Part shown: piece after piece, positions 37,555 through 45,196 of the stretch
How the letters are laid out: the number at the start of each line of letters is the position of its first letter
How positions within the stretch are numbered: position 1 is the stretch's first letter
NCBI RefSeq assembly: GCF_020531845.1
Contig: NZ_JAJAVF010000001.1
Location: 186,001-250,000 of the forward strand
Direction: 5' to 3'
DNA length: 64,000 nt
Source of the DNA: Methylobacillus methanolivorans
GTDB taxonomy: Bacteria; Pseudomonadota; Gammaproteobacteria; Burkholderiales; Methylophilaceae
Translations under genes and position numbers: made by a program
Notes under the pieces: generated by a model
Database searches by the model: none
Seen by the model: only the letters and a program-made list of their open reading frames with translations
What the model was told of the DNA's origin: nothing

Positions 37555-37660
37555 TGGTGGCCAATGGCGGTTGCCAGCGTTTGATGATGGCAACCTCAAG
37601 AGCCACACGGTAATTTGATGGCAAGCCACAAGGCTTGAAAAACCCAGGACAAAGGCGTCC
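37555..37660 (+). promoter_or_regulatory. ANTAR-target leader with two hexaloop hairpins (nrtA)
   Basis: P1 has an 8-bp stem with G-U pairs (37555-37562 with 37569-37576) around the loop AATGGC. P2 is GGAC-AAAGGC-GTCC (37647-37660). Both loops have A first and G fourth. A further hairpin CAAGCC-ACAA-GGCTTG (37622-37637) sits between them. P2 shares bases with the terminator that follows. Confidence 0.85.
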
Positions 37661-37709
37661 CGATTACAGACAACAGATCGTCTGCAATCGGGACGCCTTT
37701 TTTGTTTTT
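37654..37709 (+). terminator. Regulated leader terminator (nrtA)
   Basis: A 17-bp stem with one mismatch (37654-37670 with 37681-37697) and a 10-base loop is followed by TTTTTTGTTTTT. It begins inside the P2 loop, so antiterminator and terminator exclude each other. Confidence 0.92.
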
Positions 37710-37747
37710 ACGCTTTTCATTTTCGATTGATTCAAGGAGCCGCCAGG

Positions 37748-39067
37748 ATGAGCAATTCCAATAAAATGAGTACTGCCAAACCAGATCCATCATTACCTGA
37801 ATCCACTCCCCATGGCGACGGTATCAACAACAGCAGGCGCCAATTCTTTCACAAGGCGATGGCCAGCACTTTAGGCGCTGCCGCCATGATGAACATGGTG
37901 CCCTCTGCTCTTCATAAGCAAGCCTGGGCAGCAGGTTCGGATGCTCCCGAACTCACCGAAGTGAAAATCGGTTTTATACCCTTGACTGACTGTGCCCCGG
38001 TGGTTGTGGCTGCGCAAATGGGCTTCGACAAGAAATATGGCATCAAGATCACGCCTTCCAAGGAGGCCTCCTGGGCCGCTATCCGCGACAAGGTAGCCAA
38101 TGGCGAGCTACATGCCGCGCATATGCTGTATGGCATGGTCTATGGGGTACAGATGGGCATAGGTGGTCAGCAGAAGGATATGTCCGTCCTGATGACACTG
38201 AACAACAATGGTCAAGGCATCACGCTGGCCAACCAGCTCAAGGAAAAAGGCGTCACCAGCGGCCAAACGCTCAAGCGCCTGCTCGACAATGAAAACCGCG
38301 ATTTCACCTTTGCCCAGACTTTCCCTACTGGCACCCATGCCATGTGGCTTTACTACTGGCTGGCCACCTATGGCATCAACCCATTCAAGGATGTAAAAAC
38401 CATCGTCGTGCCTCCGCCGCAAATGGTGGCGAATATGCGTATCGGCAACATGGATGGCTACTGCGTGGGCGAGCCGTGGAACGCGCGGGCGATTTACGAC
38501 AAGATCGGCTTTACCGCAGCCACCTCGCAGGATATCTGGGCAGACCACCCGGAAAAGGTGCTGGGCACCACCGCAGACTTTGTCGCCAAGCACCCGAACA
38601 CTGCGCTGGCGCTGACCAAGGCCATCCTGGAAGCCTGCCGCTATATCGACGCCACCGCCAACCGCCCTGCCGTTGCCAAGCTGATTTCAGGCAAATCCTA
38701 TGTCAACGCCCCGGAAGAAGTGATCGAAGGCCGCTTCCTTGGGCATTACGACAACGGTATCGGCAAAAAATGGGAAGACCCGAACTACATGAAGTTTTTC
38801 AATGACGGTAAGGTGACTTTCCCCTATCTATCCGACGGCATGTGGTTCCTCACGCAGCACAAGCGCTGGGGTCTGCTGAAATCTGATCCTGACTATCTGG
38901 CTGTCGCCAAAAAGGTCAACCGTATTGATATCTATACCGAAGCCGCGAAGTCATTAGGCATCACCGTGCCTAGCGACCCAATGCGCAGCAGCAAGCTGAT
39001 TGATGGCGTAGTTTGGGATGGCAGAGATCCCAAGGCCTATGCCAATAGCTTCAAGATCAAGGCCTGA
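37748..39067 (+). CDS. nrtA: Nitrate ABC transporter substrate-binding protein
   Basis: The 439-residue protein starts at ATG 37748, with AAGGAG at 37734-37739; the frame is open to a TTG at 37727, which I reject. A twin-arginine signal (SRRQFFHKA, about 29-37) precedes a hydrophobic stretch, so it is probably exported folded by Tat. The body matches the NrtA/NasF/CmpA family: IGFIPLTDCAPVVVA, HAAHMLYGMVYG, and GYCVGEPWNARA. It binds nitrate or nitrite in the periplasm for NrtBD. It is the first gene after the regulated leader. Confidence 0.94.
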   Translation: MSNSNKMSTAKPDPSLPESTPHGDGINNSRRQFFHKAMASTLGAAAMMNMVPSALHKQAWAAGSDAPELTEVKIGFIPLTDCAPVVVAAQMGFDKKYGIKITPSKEASWAAIRDKVANGELHAAHMLYGMVYGVQMGIGGQQKDMSVLMTLNNNGQGITLANQLKEKGVTSGQTLKRLLDNENRDFTFAQTFPTGTHAMWLYYWLATYGINPFKDVKTIVVPPPQMVANMRIGNMDGYCVGEPWNARAIYDKIGFTAATSQDIWADHPEKVLGTTADFVAKHPNTALALTKAILEACRYIDATANRPAVAKLISGKSYVNAPEEVIEGRFLGHYDNGIGKKWEDPNYMKFFNDGKVTFPYLSDGMWFLTQHKRWGLLKSDPDYLAVAKKVNRIDIYTEAAKSLGITVPSDPMRSSKLIDGVVWDGRDPKAYANSFKIKA

Positions 39068-39138
39068 TGATACGTGGCGGTGCAGGCCCCACCGGGCCGG
39101 CACCGCACCCCAAGACATGGTGATACGAGGCAAACATT

Positions 39139-40038
39139 ATGAGCGCAGTCAGTATCCGCAAGGAAGATATCAAGACCATCATGAAAAATGATCAAACCAT
39201 TACAACGCCAAGCAGCCAGCTTCCCCAGGCAAGGCCTGCAGCAGTCGCACGCCCTGGCGTGTTCGCGCAGAAGTCACGCGCGTTTTTCCAGTGGCTATTG
39301 CCGCCAATATTTGGCCTTGGGCTGCTGATCGTCGTTTGGGCGCTGATTTCCTATCAATCGCCTAACCTGCCTGGACCAGTATCTACCTGGCACGCCGCCA
39401 CTGAGCTGTTCAGCGACCCGTTCTATGTCAACGACATCAACGACCAGGGCATAGGCTGGAATATCCTGGCCTCGCTGGAACGCGTGGCCCTGGGCTTTGG
39501 CCTGGCAGCACTGATTGGTATACCGCTGGGCTTCATCATCGGGCGCTTCCAGTTCATGTCGCGCATGGCGGCCCCGGTAATCGGCATTTTGCGCCCAGTG
39601 TCACCACTGGCCTGGCTGCCGATCGGCCTGCTGGTGTTCAAGGCCGCAAACCCGGCGGCGATATGGGTGATCTTCATCTCCGCCATCTGGCCCATGATCA
39701 TCAATACCGCGGTCGGCGTCAGCAAGGTGCCGCAGGATTACATGAATGTTGCCAAGGTGCTCAACCTCTCAGAGTGGAAAATCGTCACCAAGATCCTCTT
39801 TCCTTTCGTTCTGCCTTACATGATGACAGGCGTGCGCCTGTCCATCGGCGTGGCCTGGCTGGTGATCGTCGCAGCGGAAATGCTCACCGGCGGCGTCGGT
39901 ATCGGCTTCTGGGTATGGGATGAGTGGAACAACCTCAACGTCGAGCACATCATCATCGCGATTTTCGTGGTGGGCATTGTCGGCCTGCTGCTGGAAGTGG
40001 CCCTGACCTCGCTTGCCAAACGCTTCAGCTACGAATAG
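39139..40038 (+). CDS. nrtB: Nitrate ABC transporter permease
   Basis: The 299-residue membrane protein has about six hydrophobic segments. The EAA-type loop (VPQDYMNVAKVLNLSEWK) that contacts the ATPase is typical of NrtB/SsuC permeases. GFWVWDEWNNLNVEHIIIAI near the C-terminus is characteristic of the nitrate subgroup. The N-terminal 40 residues are cytoplasmic and variable; an ATG at 39181 (MKNDQ) is an alternative start. It lies 71 bp after nrtA and 14 bp before nrtD. Confidence 0.94.
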   Translation: MSAVSIRKEDIKTIMKNDQTITTPSSQLPQARPAAVARPGVFAQKSRAFFQWLLPPIFGLGLLIVVWALISYQSPNLPGPVSTWHAATELFSDPFYVNDINDQGIGWNILASLERVALGFGLAALIGIPLGFIIGRFQFMSRMAAPVIGILRPVSPLAWLPIGLLVFKAANPAAIWVIFISAIWPMIINTAVGVSKVPQDYMNVAKVLNLSEWKIVTKILFPFVLPYMMTGVRLSIGVAWLVIVAAEMLTGGVGIGFWVWDEWNNLNVEHIIIAIFVVGIVGLLLEVALTSLAKRFSYE

Positions 40039-40052
40039 GAAAGAACCAGACC

Positions 40053-40859
40053 ATGGACAAGATCATTCAGGAAAGATACGTGCAACTCGAAAACGTTGAT
40101 ATGACCTTTCACACAAAGAAGGGGACGTTCGAGGCACTCAAAAATGTCAATTTCAGCATCCGCGAGGGCGAGTTCATCTCTATCATCGGCCACTCCGGCT
40201 GCGGTAAGTCTACCGTGCTCAACCTGATTGCAGGGCTGCTACACCCCAGCGCGGGCAATCTGTTCTGTGCCGGGCGTGAAGTCGCCGGCCCAGGCCCTGA
40301 GCGCGCCGTGGTGTTCCAAAACCATTCACTGCTGCCTTGGCTCACCTGCTTCGAGAATGTCTACCTGGCAGTAGAACGTGTATTCGGCGCAAAGGAAAGT
40401 AAAGACAAGCTACAACAACGCACGCGAGCCGCGATTGAATTGGTCGGACTCGCCCATGCTGCCGAGAAGCGCCCTAATGAAATCTCCGGTGGCATGAAGC
40501 AACGCGTCGGTATTGCACGCGCATTGGCAATGGAACCCAAGGTACTGCTGCTGGATGAACCATTTGGTGCGCTGGACGCCTTGACCCGTGCCCACTTGCA
40601 GGACGAGCTGATGGCGATCATGGCCAAATCTGGTTGTACTGCTGTCATGGTCACGCACGATGTGGACGAAGCGGTGCTGCTGTCAGACCGTATCGTCATG
40701 ATGACTAACGGCCCGGCTGCCACCGTGGGCGAGATATTGGCCGTAGATCTGCAACGCCCGCGGAAACGCCTGGAACTGGCGGAAGACAGCCACTACAACC
40801 ACCTGCGTAGCGAGGTGCTGAAGTTTCTGTATGAGCGCCATGCGAAAAAGGCCGCATAA
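40053..40859 (+). CDS. nrtD: Nitrate ABC transporter ATPase
   Basis: The gene encodes 268 residues from ATG 40053, with AGGAAAG 9 bases upstream. The frame is open back into nrtB, but that part has no homology to ATPases. Walker A GHSGCGKS, signature ISGGMKQRVGIARA, and Walker B VLLLDEPFGALD are complete. It energises nitrate uptake with NrtAB. Unlike cyanobacterial systems, there is no NrtC with a substrate-binding-like extension; a single ATPase presumably forms a homodimer. Confidence 0.94.
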   Translation: MDKIIQERYVQLENVDMTFHTKKGTFEALKNVNFSIREGEFISIIGHSGCGKSTVLNLIAGLLHPSAGNLFCAGREVAGPGPERAVVFQNHSLLPWLTCFENVYLAVERVFGAKESKDKLQQRTRAAIELVGLAHAAEKRPNEISGGMKQRVGIARALAMEPKVLLLDEPFGALDALTRAHLQDELMAIMAKSGCTAVMVTHDVDEAVLLSDRIVMMTNGPAATVGEILAVDLQRPRKRLELAEDSHYNHLRSEVLKFLYERHAKKAA

Positions 40860-40880
40860 GCAAACCCTGAGCAAAAAAAT

Positions 40881-40902
40881 GGCCCGTCGGTCAGGACGGG
40901 CC
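40881..40902 (+). terminator. Hairpin between nrtD and porin
   Basis: An 8-bp perfect stem (GGCCCGTC / GACGGGCC) with a 6-base loop lies 21 bp after nrtD. No T-run follows on the plus strand, so it is more likely to attenuate or protect the mRNA end than to stop all transcription. Confidence 0.5.
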
Positions 40903-40942
40903 GGTAATACCGTCACCCCTCATCTGAAAAAAGGAGCAACAC

Positions 40943-42361
40943 ATGCAAAGTAATGCGAGATTCGCCCTGCGTCAAGCCTGCTACGGCAGCCTGCTGGGCT
41001 TGGCGATTGCATCCATTCCCACGGTACAGGCGGAAGAAGCCTTGCCGGAATATACTTTCCTGGATGCGATCAAGACTGGCAAAAACCTCACCAGCTTCCG
41101 CTTACGTTATGAGAATGTAGAGCAAGACGGTAATGCACCGACTGGCCAACCGCTCAAGGATGCCAACGGCGTCACCCTGCGCAGCCTGATTGGCTGGCAG
41201 ACCGCGCCGTATCACAACTTTAGCTTTGCCGGGCAGATCATCGATGTCAGCAAGTTCCAGGATGATTTCAACGACAGCACCAATGGCACACGTATCAACA
41301 GTGTCTCCAACCAACCCGACAAGCTGGATTACGCCAAGATCGTTGACCCGGACAATACAGATATCAACCAGCTCTATGTTGACTGGACTGGCATCAAGAA
41401 CAACCGCGTGCGTCTGGGCCGCCAGCAGATCAATCTCGATAACGTACGCTTCATTGGTGATATCGCCTTCCGCCAGGTCATGCAGGTGTTTGATGGTGTC
41501 ACACTGCTCAACAAGTCATTGCCAGATACGGAAATCTACCTTGGCCACATTGAGCGCGTGAAGCAGATCACCACCAAGGTACGCTCGGATGGTGCACTGG
41601 AAATCGCCAACGTCAAATACCGTATTTCACCGACAGAGTCATTGGTTGGCTATGGCTATTTCTCCAGCTTCGACGACCTCGGCTTTGGTCGTGCCTGGTT
41701 TGGCAATGCAGCCGGCACTGGCGGGATTGCCGCAGGCAAGAATGGCAACATCAACCAGGAAGCTGACCAAGGTAATAAGGTGTTAGGTGTACGCCTGGAT
41801 GGTGTGCATGTCTTCACACCAGACTGGAAGGGCCTCTACACAGCCGAATACGCCAAGCAAACCGACTATCGCGGTGGCGATTCGCGCATTGATGCCCACT
41901 ACTACAAGCTGGGTGGCGGTGCAGCCTATGGCAACTTCAGCCTGCGTGCCGACCAGGAACTGCTCTCCAGCAACAATGGTCGCTATGCCTTCCAGACACC
42001 TTTCGGCACCAATCACCTGTTCCAGGGCTGGGTAGACAAGTTCCTCACCACCCCGCTGGAAGGCATCAAGGATACCTTTGTCACTGCCACCTACAAGGTT
42101 GGCGATTTCCTGTTTTTTGCCGATTACCACCTGATCAAATCCGATGAGCACTTCAACACTGTCGGCGGTGGCTTTGGCGACAAATACGGGACAGAGTGGA
42201 ATGCAGCCGTCACCTATAACGTCAATCCGCATGTGATGACCAAGCTGGAGTATGGCAAGTTTTCCGAGAAAGATCAGTACACCGCCTTGCCTGGCAACAA
42301 TGCGGGCGGCAGGGTGCGAGATACGGAAAAAGTCTGGCTAACCCTGATGTATACCTTCTGA
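40943..42361 (+). CDS. Outer-membrane porin (alginate-export-like barrel)
   Basis: The 472-residue protein has a signal peptide (about 1-30, ending TVQAEE), many alternating beta-strands, and a C-terminal aromatic residue (LMYTF) typical of outer-membrane barrels. RLRYENVEQDG and the DWTGIKNNRVRLGRQQINLDN region resemble the Alginate_exp group. Its position after nrtABD, inside the nitrate island, suggests it admits nitrate or nitrite through the outer membrane; this is inference. GGAG precedes the ATG. Confidence 0.85.
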   Translation: MQSNARFALRQACYGSLLGLAIASIPTVQAEEALPEYTFLDAIKTGKNLTSFRLRYENVEQDGNAPTGQPLKDANGVTLRSLIGWQTAPYHNFSFAGQIIDVSKFQDDFNDSTNGTRINSVSNQPDKLDYAKIVDPDNTDINQLYVDWTGIKNNRVRLGRQQINLDNVRFIGDIAFRQVMQVFDGVTLLNKSLPDTEIYLGHIERVKQITTKVRSDGALEIANVKYRISPTESLVGYGYFSSFDDLGFGRAWFGNAAGTGGIAAGKNGNINQEADQGNKVLGVRLDGVHVFTPDWKGLYTAEYAKQTDYRGGDSRIDAHYYKLGGGAAYGNFSLRADQELLSSNNGRYAFQTPFGTNHLFQGWVDKFLTTPLEGIKDTFVTATYKVGDFLFFADYHLIKSDEHFNTVGGGFGDKYGTEWNAAVTYNVNPHVMTKLEYGKFSEKDQYTALPGNNAGGRVRDTEKVWLTLMYTF

Positions 42362-42382
42362 TGAGCACAGCAAACTAAAGCA

Positions 42383-42407
42383 ATGCCGGGGCCTCATGCC
42401 CCGGCAT
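42383..42407 (+). terminator. Hairpin after porin gene
   Basis: A GC-rich 10-bp perfect stem (ATGCCGGGGC / GCCCCGGCAT) with a 5-base loop lies 21 bp after the porin stop. It has no T-tract, so partial read-through into the next genes is likely. Confidence 0.6.
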
Positions 42408-42432
42408 ACATAAAAGAATCGAGATTGATTTC

Positions 42433-43107
42433 ATGCTATCCGCATTACGACAACACCAGCCACCACCTGATGACCTCAAGGCCATCAGCACCGAGACTTT
42501 CAGCTCGCTGATCAACCTCGCTGGTAGGCAACGTATGTTGTCGCAACGCATTATTCTCAACACCATGCTTTCCAGCCTGGGGCACGAAGATGCGCTCGAC
42601 ATTGCGCAAGAAGCACTGACCTTGTTCGCCAGCACCCATGCCGATCTAGTCGAAGGCAACAAGCACCTCCCGGGGATTTTTTCTCCTGCACTGGAGCAGG
42701 CCTATTTCGGTGAGAACAATGCAGATGCCACCATCAGGCGCTTTATTCAGGATGCCCGTCAGGCGTTGCAAATAACAGATGAAGCACACACCTTGTCCCA
42801 AGTGCAGCTAGACCGGCTGGGCAAATACGCCACGCCATTGGTCACCCTGCTCAACCAGATTACCCAGATTTATGAAGCCGAAGCCCGGCAGCATGCAACC
42901 CAACACAAGAAACAGCAGCAGGAATTGATGGAAAACATCCAGCAGATCACCAAGCAAGCCAAGATCGTCTCGGTCAATGCCAAGATCATTGCTGCCAGGG
43001 CAGGCAATGCAGGGAGAGAATTCTCCGTGGTGGCCGGCGTGCTGGCCAACATCACCAATGAGCTAGATGAGTTGATCTTCAAAGCAGTCAAGAACAGTGG
43101 CTACTAA
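42433..43107 (+). CDS. Soluble PilJ-type sensor with truncated MCP signalling tip
   Basis: The 224-residue protein has no signal peptide or membrane helix. The N-terminal part contains LINLAGRQRMLSQRI (about 26-40), the PilJ/NarX-like motif of nitrate-sensing or chemotaxis transducers. After a coiled coil (about 145-170) there is a short version of the MCP hairpin tip, VNAKIIAARAGNAGREFSVVA (two adjoining halves), with no methylation helices. It lies within the nitrate island, between the porin and cobA. It may sense cytoplasmic nitrate or nitrite; no partner is evident. Confidence 0.8.
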   Translation: MLSALRQHQPPPDDLKAISTETFSSLINLAGRQRMLSQRIILNTMLSSLGHEDALDIAQEALTLFASTHADLVEGNKHLPGIFSPALEQAYFGENNADATIRRFIQDARQALQITDEAHTLSQVQLDRLGKYATPLVTLLNQITQIYEAEARQHATQHKKQQQELMENIQQITKQAKIVSVNAKIIAARAGNAGREFSVVAGVLANITNELDELIFKAVKNSGY

Positions 43108-43173
43108 GCCCCAAAGACCACAGCGTAATGCGGTGTTCCTATAGTAGATAACATCAGTGCAGGCAGAGAAAAC

Positions 43174-43926
43174 ATGACAGGAAAAGTATATTTGATAGGT
43201 GCAGGCCCTGGCGATCCAGACCTCATGACATTAAAAGCCGTCAAGGCATTGCAGGCAGCCGATGTTATCTTGCTGGATGACCTCGTCAACCGCGAGATAT
43301 TGCAGCATGCACCACAAGCTCGCGTCATTGAAGTCGGCAAGCGTGGTGGCTGCAAATCTACGCCGCAGCACTTCATCAACCGCATGATGGTGGCGCTGGC
43401 TGAACAAGGCCAGACAGTCGTCCGTCTCAAAGGCGGAGACCCTTTCCTGTTTGGGCGCGGCGGTGAGGAAATGCTGGAGTTGCGTCATGCAGGCATCCCG
43501 GTTGATGTCATTCCCGGCATCACCAGCGGCATTGCGGTTCCCGCCACCATCGGGATCCCCGTCACCCATCGCGCCTATACCCATGGCGTCAGTTTTGTCA
43601 CCGGGCACTTGCAGGATGGTGAGCACAGCCAAAACTGGAAAGCGCTGGCAGAGAGCGGGACCACGCTGGTGATTTACATGGGCATGAAGCACCTGCACCG
43701 TATTGTCAGTGAGTTGCTCTCGGCAGGCATGTCACCAACAACGCCTGTGGCAGCAATCCAGAACGGTTCCCTCCCTGAGCAACAGCATGTCATCAGCGCA
43801 CTGGAACACCTGCCCATGGCAGTACAACAAGCTGGCCTCGCTAGCCCAGCCATCATTGTCGTGGGGGAGGTCGTGCACCTGGCCCATGGCAAGGAGCTGC
43901 TGGATTCCATCTCAATAGCAGCCTAA
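43174..43926 (+). CDS. cobA: Uroporphyrinogen-III C-methyltransferase
   Basis: The 250-residue SUMT has the expected motifs: YLIGAGPGDPDLMTLKA at the start, VVRLKGGDPFLFGRGGEE, PGITSGIA, and MGMKHL. It adds two methyl groups to uroporphyrinogen III to give precorrin-2, the precursor of siroheme. NirB, encoded 3.4 kb downstream, needs siroheme, which explains its place here. It lacks the CysG dehydrogenase/ferrochelatase domain, so that activity must come from elsewhere. Confidence 0.95.
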   Translation: MTGKVYLIGAGPGDPDLMTLKAVKALQAADVILLDDLVNREILQHAPQARVIEVGKRGGCKSTPQHFINRMMVALAEQGQTVVRLKGGDPFLFGRGGEEMLELRHAGIPVDVIPGITSGIAVPATIGIPVTHRAYTHGVSFVTGHLQDGEHSQNWKALAESGTTLVIYMGMKHLHRIVSELLSAGMSPTTPVAAIQNGSLPEQQHVISALEHLPMAVQQAGLASPAIIVVGEVVHLAHGKELLDSISIAA

Positions 43927-43969
43927 GCTGGTTTTTTGCATCACAAGTATTGATCTAAAAGGAAATAAC

Positions 43970-45181
43970 ATGAAACAAAGCTTCTGGCAGGCGGGCCATA
44001 AACCGACTCTCTTTTCTGCCTTTCTTTACTTCGATCTTAGCTTCATGGTCTGGGTGCTGCTTGGCCCCCTGGCGGTACAGATTGCAGGCGACCTGGGCCT
44101 CTCCCCTGCGCAAAAAGGCATGATGGTGGCAACACCGGTATTGACTGGTGCGTTGCTGCGCTTGGTTATGGGCATCCTGGTTGACCAGATACAGCCCAAG
44201 AAGGCGGGCATGATTGGCCAGGTGATTGTCATTGCCGCCCTGGCATTCGCCTGGCTCAATGGCATCCATAGCTATCAACAGGCATTGATCCTCGGCGTAT
44301 TCCTCGGCGTAGCGGGTGCCTCTTTTGCCGTGGCGCTGCCATTGGCCTCGCGCTGGTATCCGCCAGAACACCAAGGCACCGCTCTAGGCATCGCCGGTGC
44401 CGGCAACTCCGGCACTGCCATGGCTGCCTTGTTTGCCCCAGGCCTGGCATTGGCATTTGGCTGGAGCAATGTGTTCGGCCTCGCCTTGATTCCACTGCTC
44501 ATCACACTCGTGCTCTACACCATCCTGGCCAAAGATGCGCCCAATCCACCAGCCTCCAAGTCGCTGACCGAATATTTCAAGGTATTGCAGGACAAAGACG
44601 CCTGGTGGTTCATGTTCTTCTACAGTGTCACTTTTGGTGGCTTTGTCGGCATGGCATCCTCGCTCACCATCTATTTTAATGACCAATACGGGCTTGACCC
44701 GGTTCATGCGGGCTACTTCACAGCAGCCTGCGTGTTTGCGGGTTCACTGGTACGCCCGATTGGCGGCAACCTAGCTGACCGTATCGGCGGCATCCGCACA
44801 CTCAGCACAATGTATGTCATTGCGGCAGCCTTCCTGCTCATCCTCAGCCTGGGCCTCAAGACCCAATTGACTGGCCTGCTGGTCGTCATCTGCGCCATGA
44901 TTGCCCTGGGTATGGGGAACGGTGCGGTCTTCCAGCTAGTACCCCAACGCTTCCGCAAGGAAATTGGCGTCATGACCGGCCTTATCGGCATGGCTGGTGG
45001 TATTGGTGGCTTCTATCTCGCTTCCAGCCTGGGCTACTCCAAGCAGCTCACAGGCAGTTACCAGGTTGGCCTGAGCATCTTCGCTGGCCTTGCTATCATT
45101 GCACTGATCGGCCTCACCTTCGTCAAGCAGCGCTGGCGCACCACCTGGGGCTCAGCTGCAGTCACCAGCGCAAAGATATAA
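43970..45181 (+). CDS. narK: NarK/NasA-type MFS nitrate/nitrite transporter
   Basis: The 403-residue MFS protein has 12 predicted membrane segments. The nitrate signature GIAGAGNSGTAMAALFAPG (helix 5) and the second one, ALGMGNGAVFQLVP in helix 11, are clear. These are the glycine-rich nitrate/nitrite-porter motifs. Its length and position before nirB resemble the assimilatory NasA of Pseudomonas and Bacillus. It is followed after 15 bp by the second PP2C-kinase gene. Confidence 0.94.
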   Translation: MKQSFWQAGHKPTLFSAFLYFDLSFMVWVLLGPLAVQIAGDLGLSPAQKGMMVATPVLTGALLRLVMGILVDQIQPKKAGMIGQVIVIAALAFAWLNGIHSYQQALILGVFLGVAGASFAVALPLASRWYPPEHQGTALGIAGAGNSGTAMAALFAPGLALAFGWSNVFGLALIPLLITLVLYTILAKDAPNPPASKSLTEYFKVLQDKDAWWFMFFYSVTFGGFVGMASSLTIYFNDQYGLDPVHAGYFTAACVFAGSLVRPIGGNLADRIGGIRTLSTMYVIAAAFLLILSLGLKTQLTGLLVVICAMIALGMGNGAVFQLVPQRFRKEIGVMTGLIGMAGGIGGFYLASSLGYSKQLTGSYQVGLSIFAGLAIIALIGLTFVKQRWRTTWGSAAVTSAKI

Positions 45182-45196
45182 AGGTTTATTTAACAC

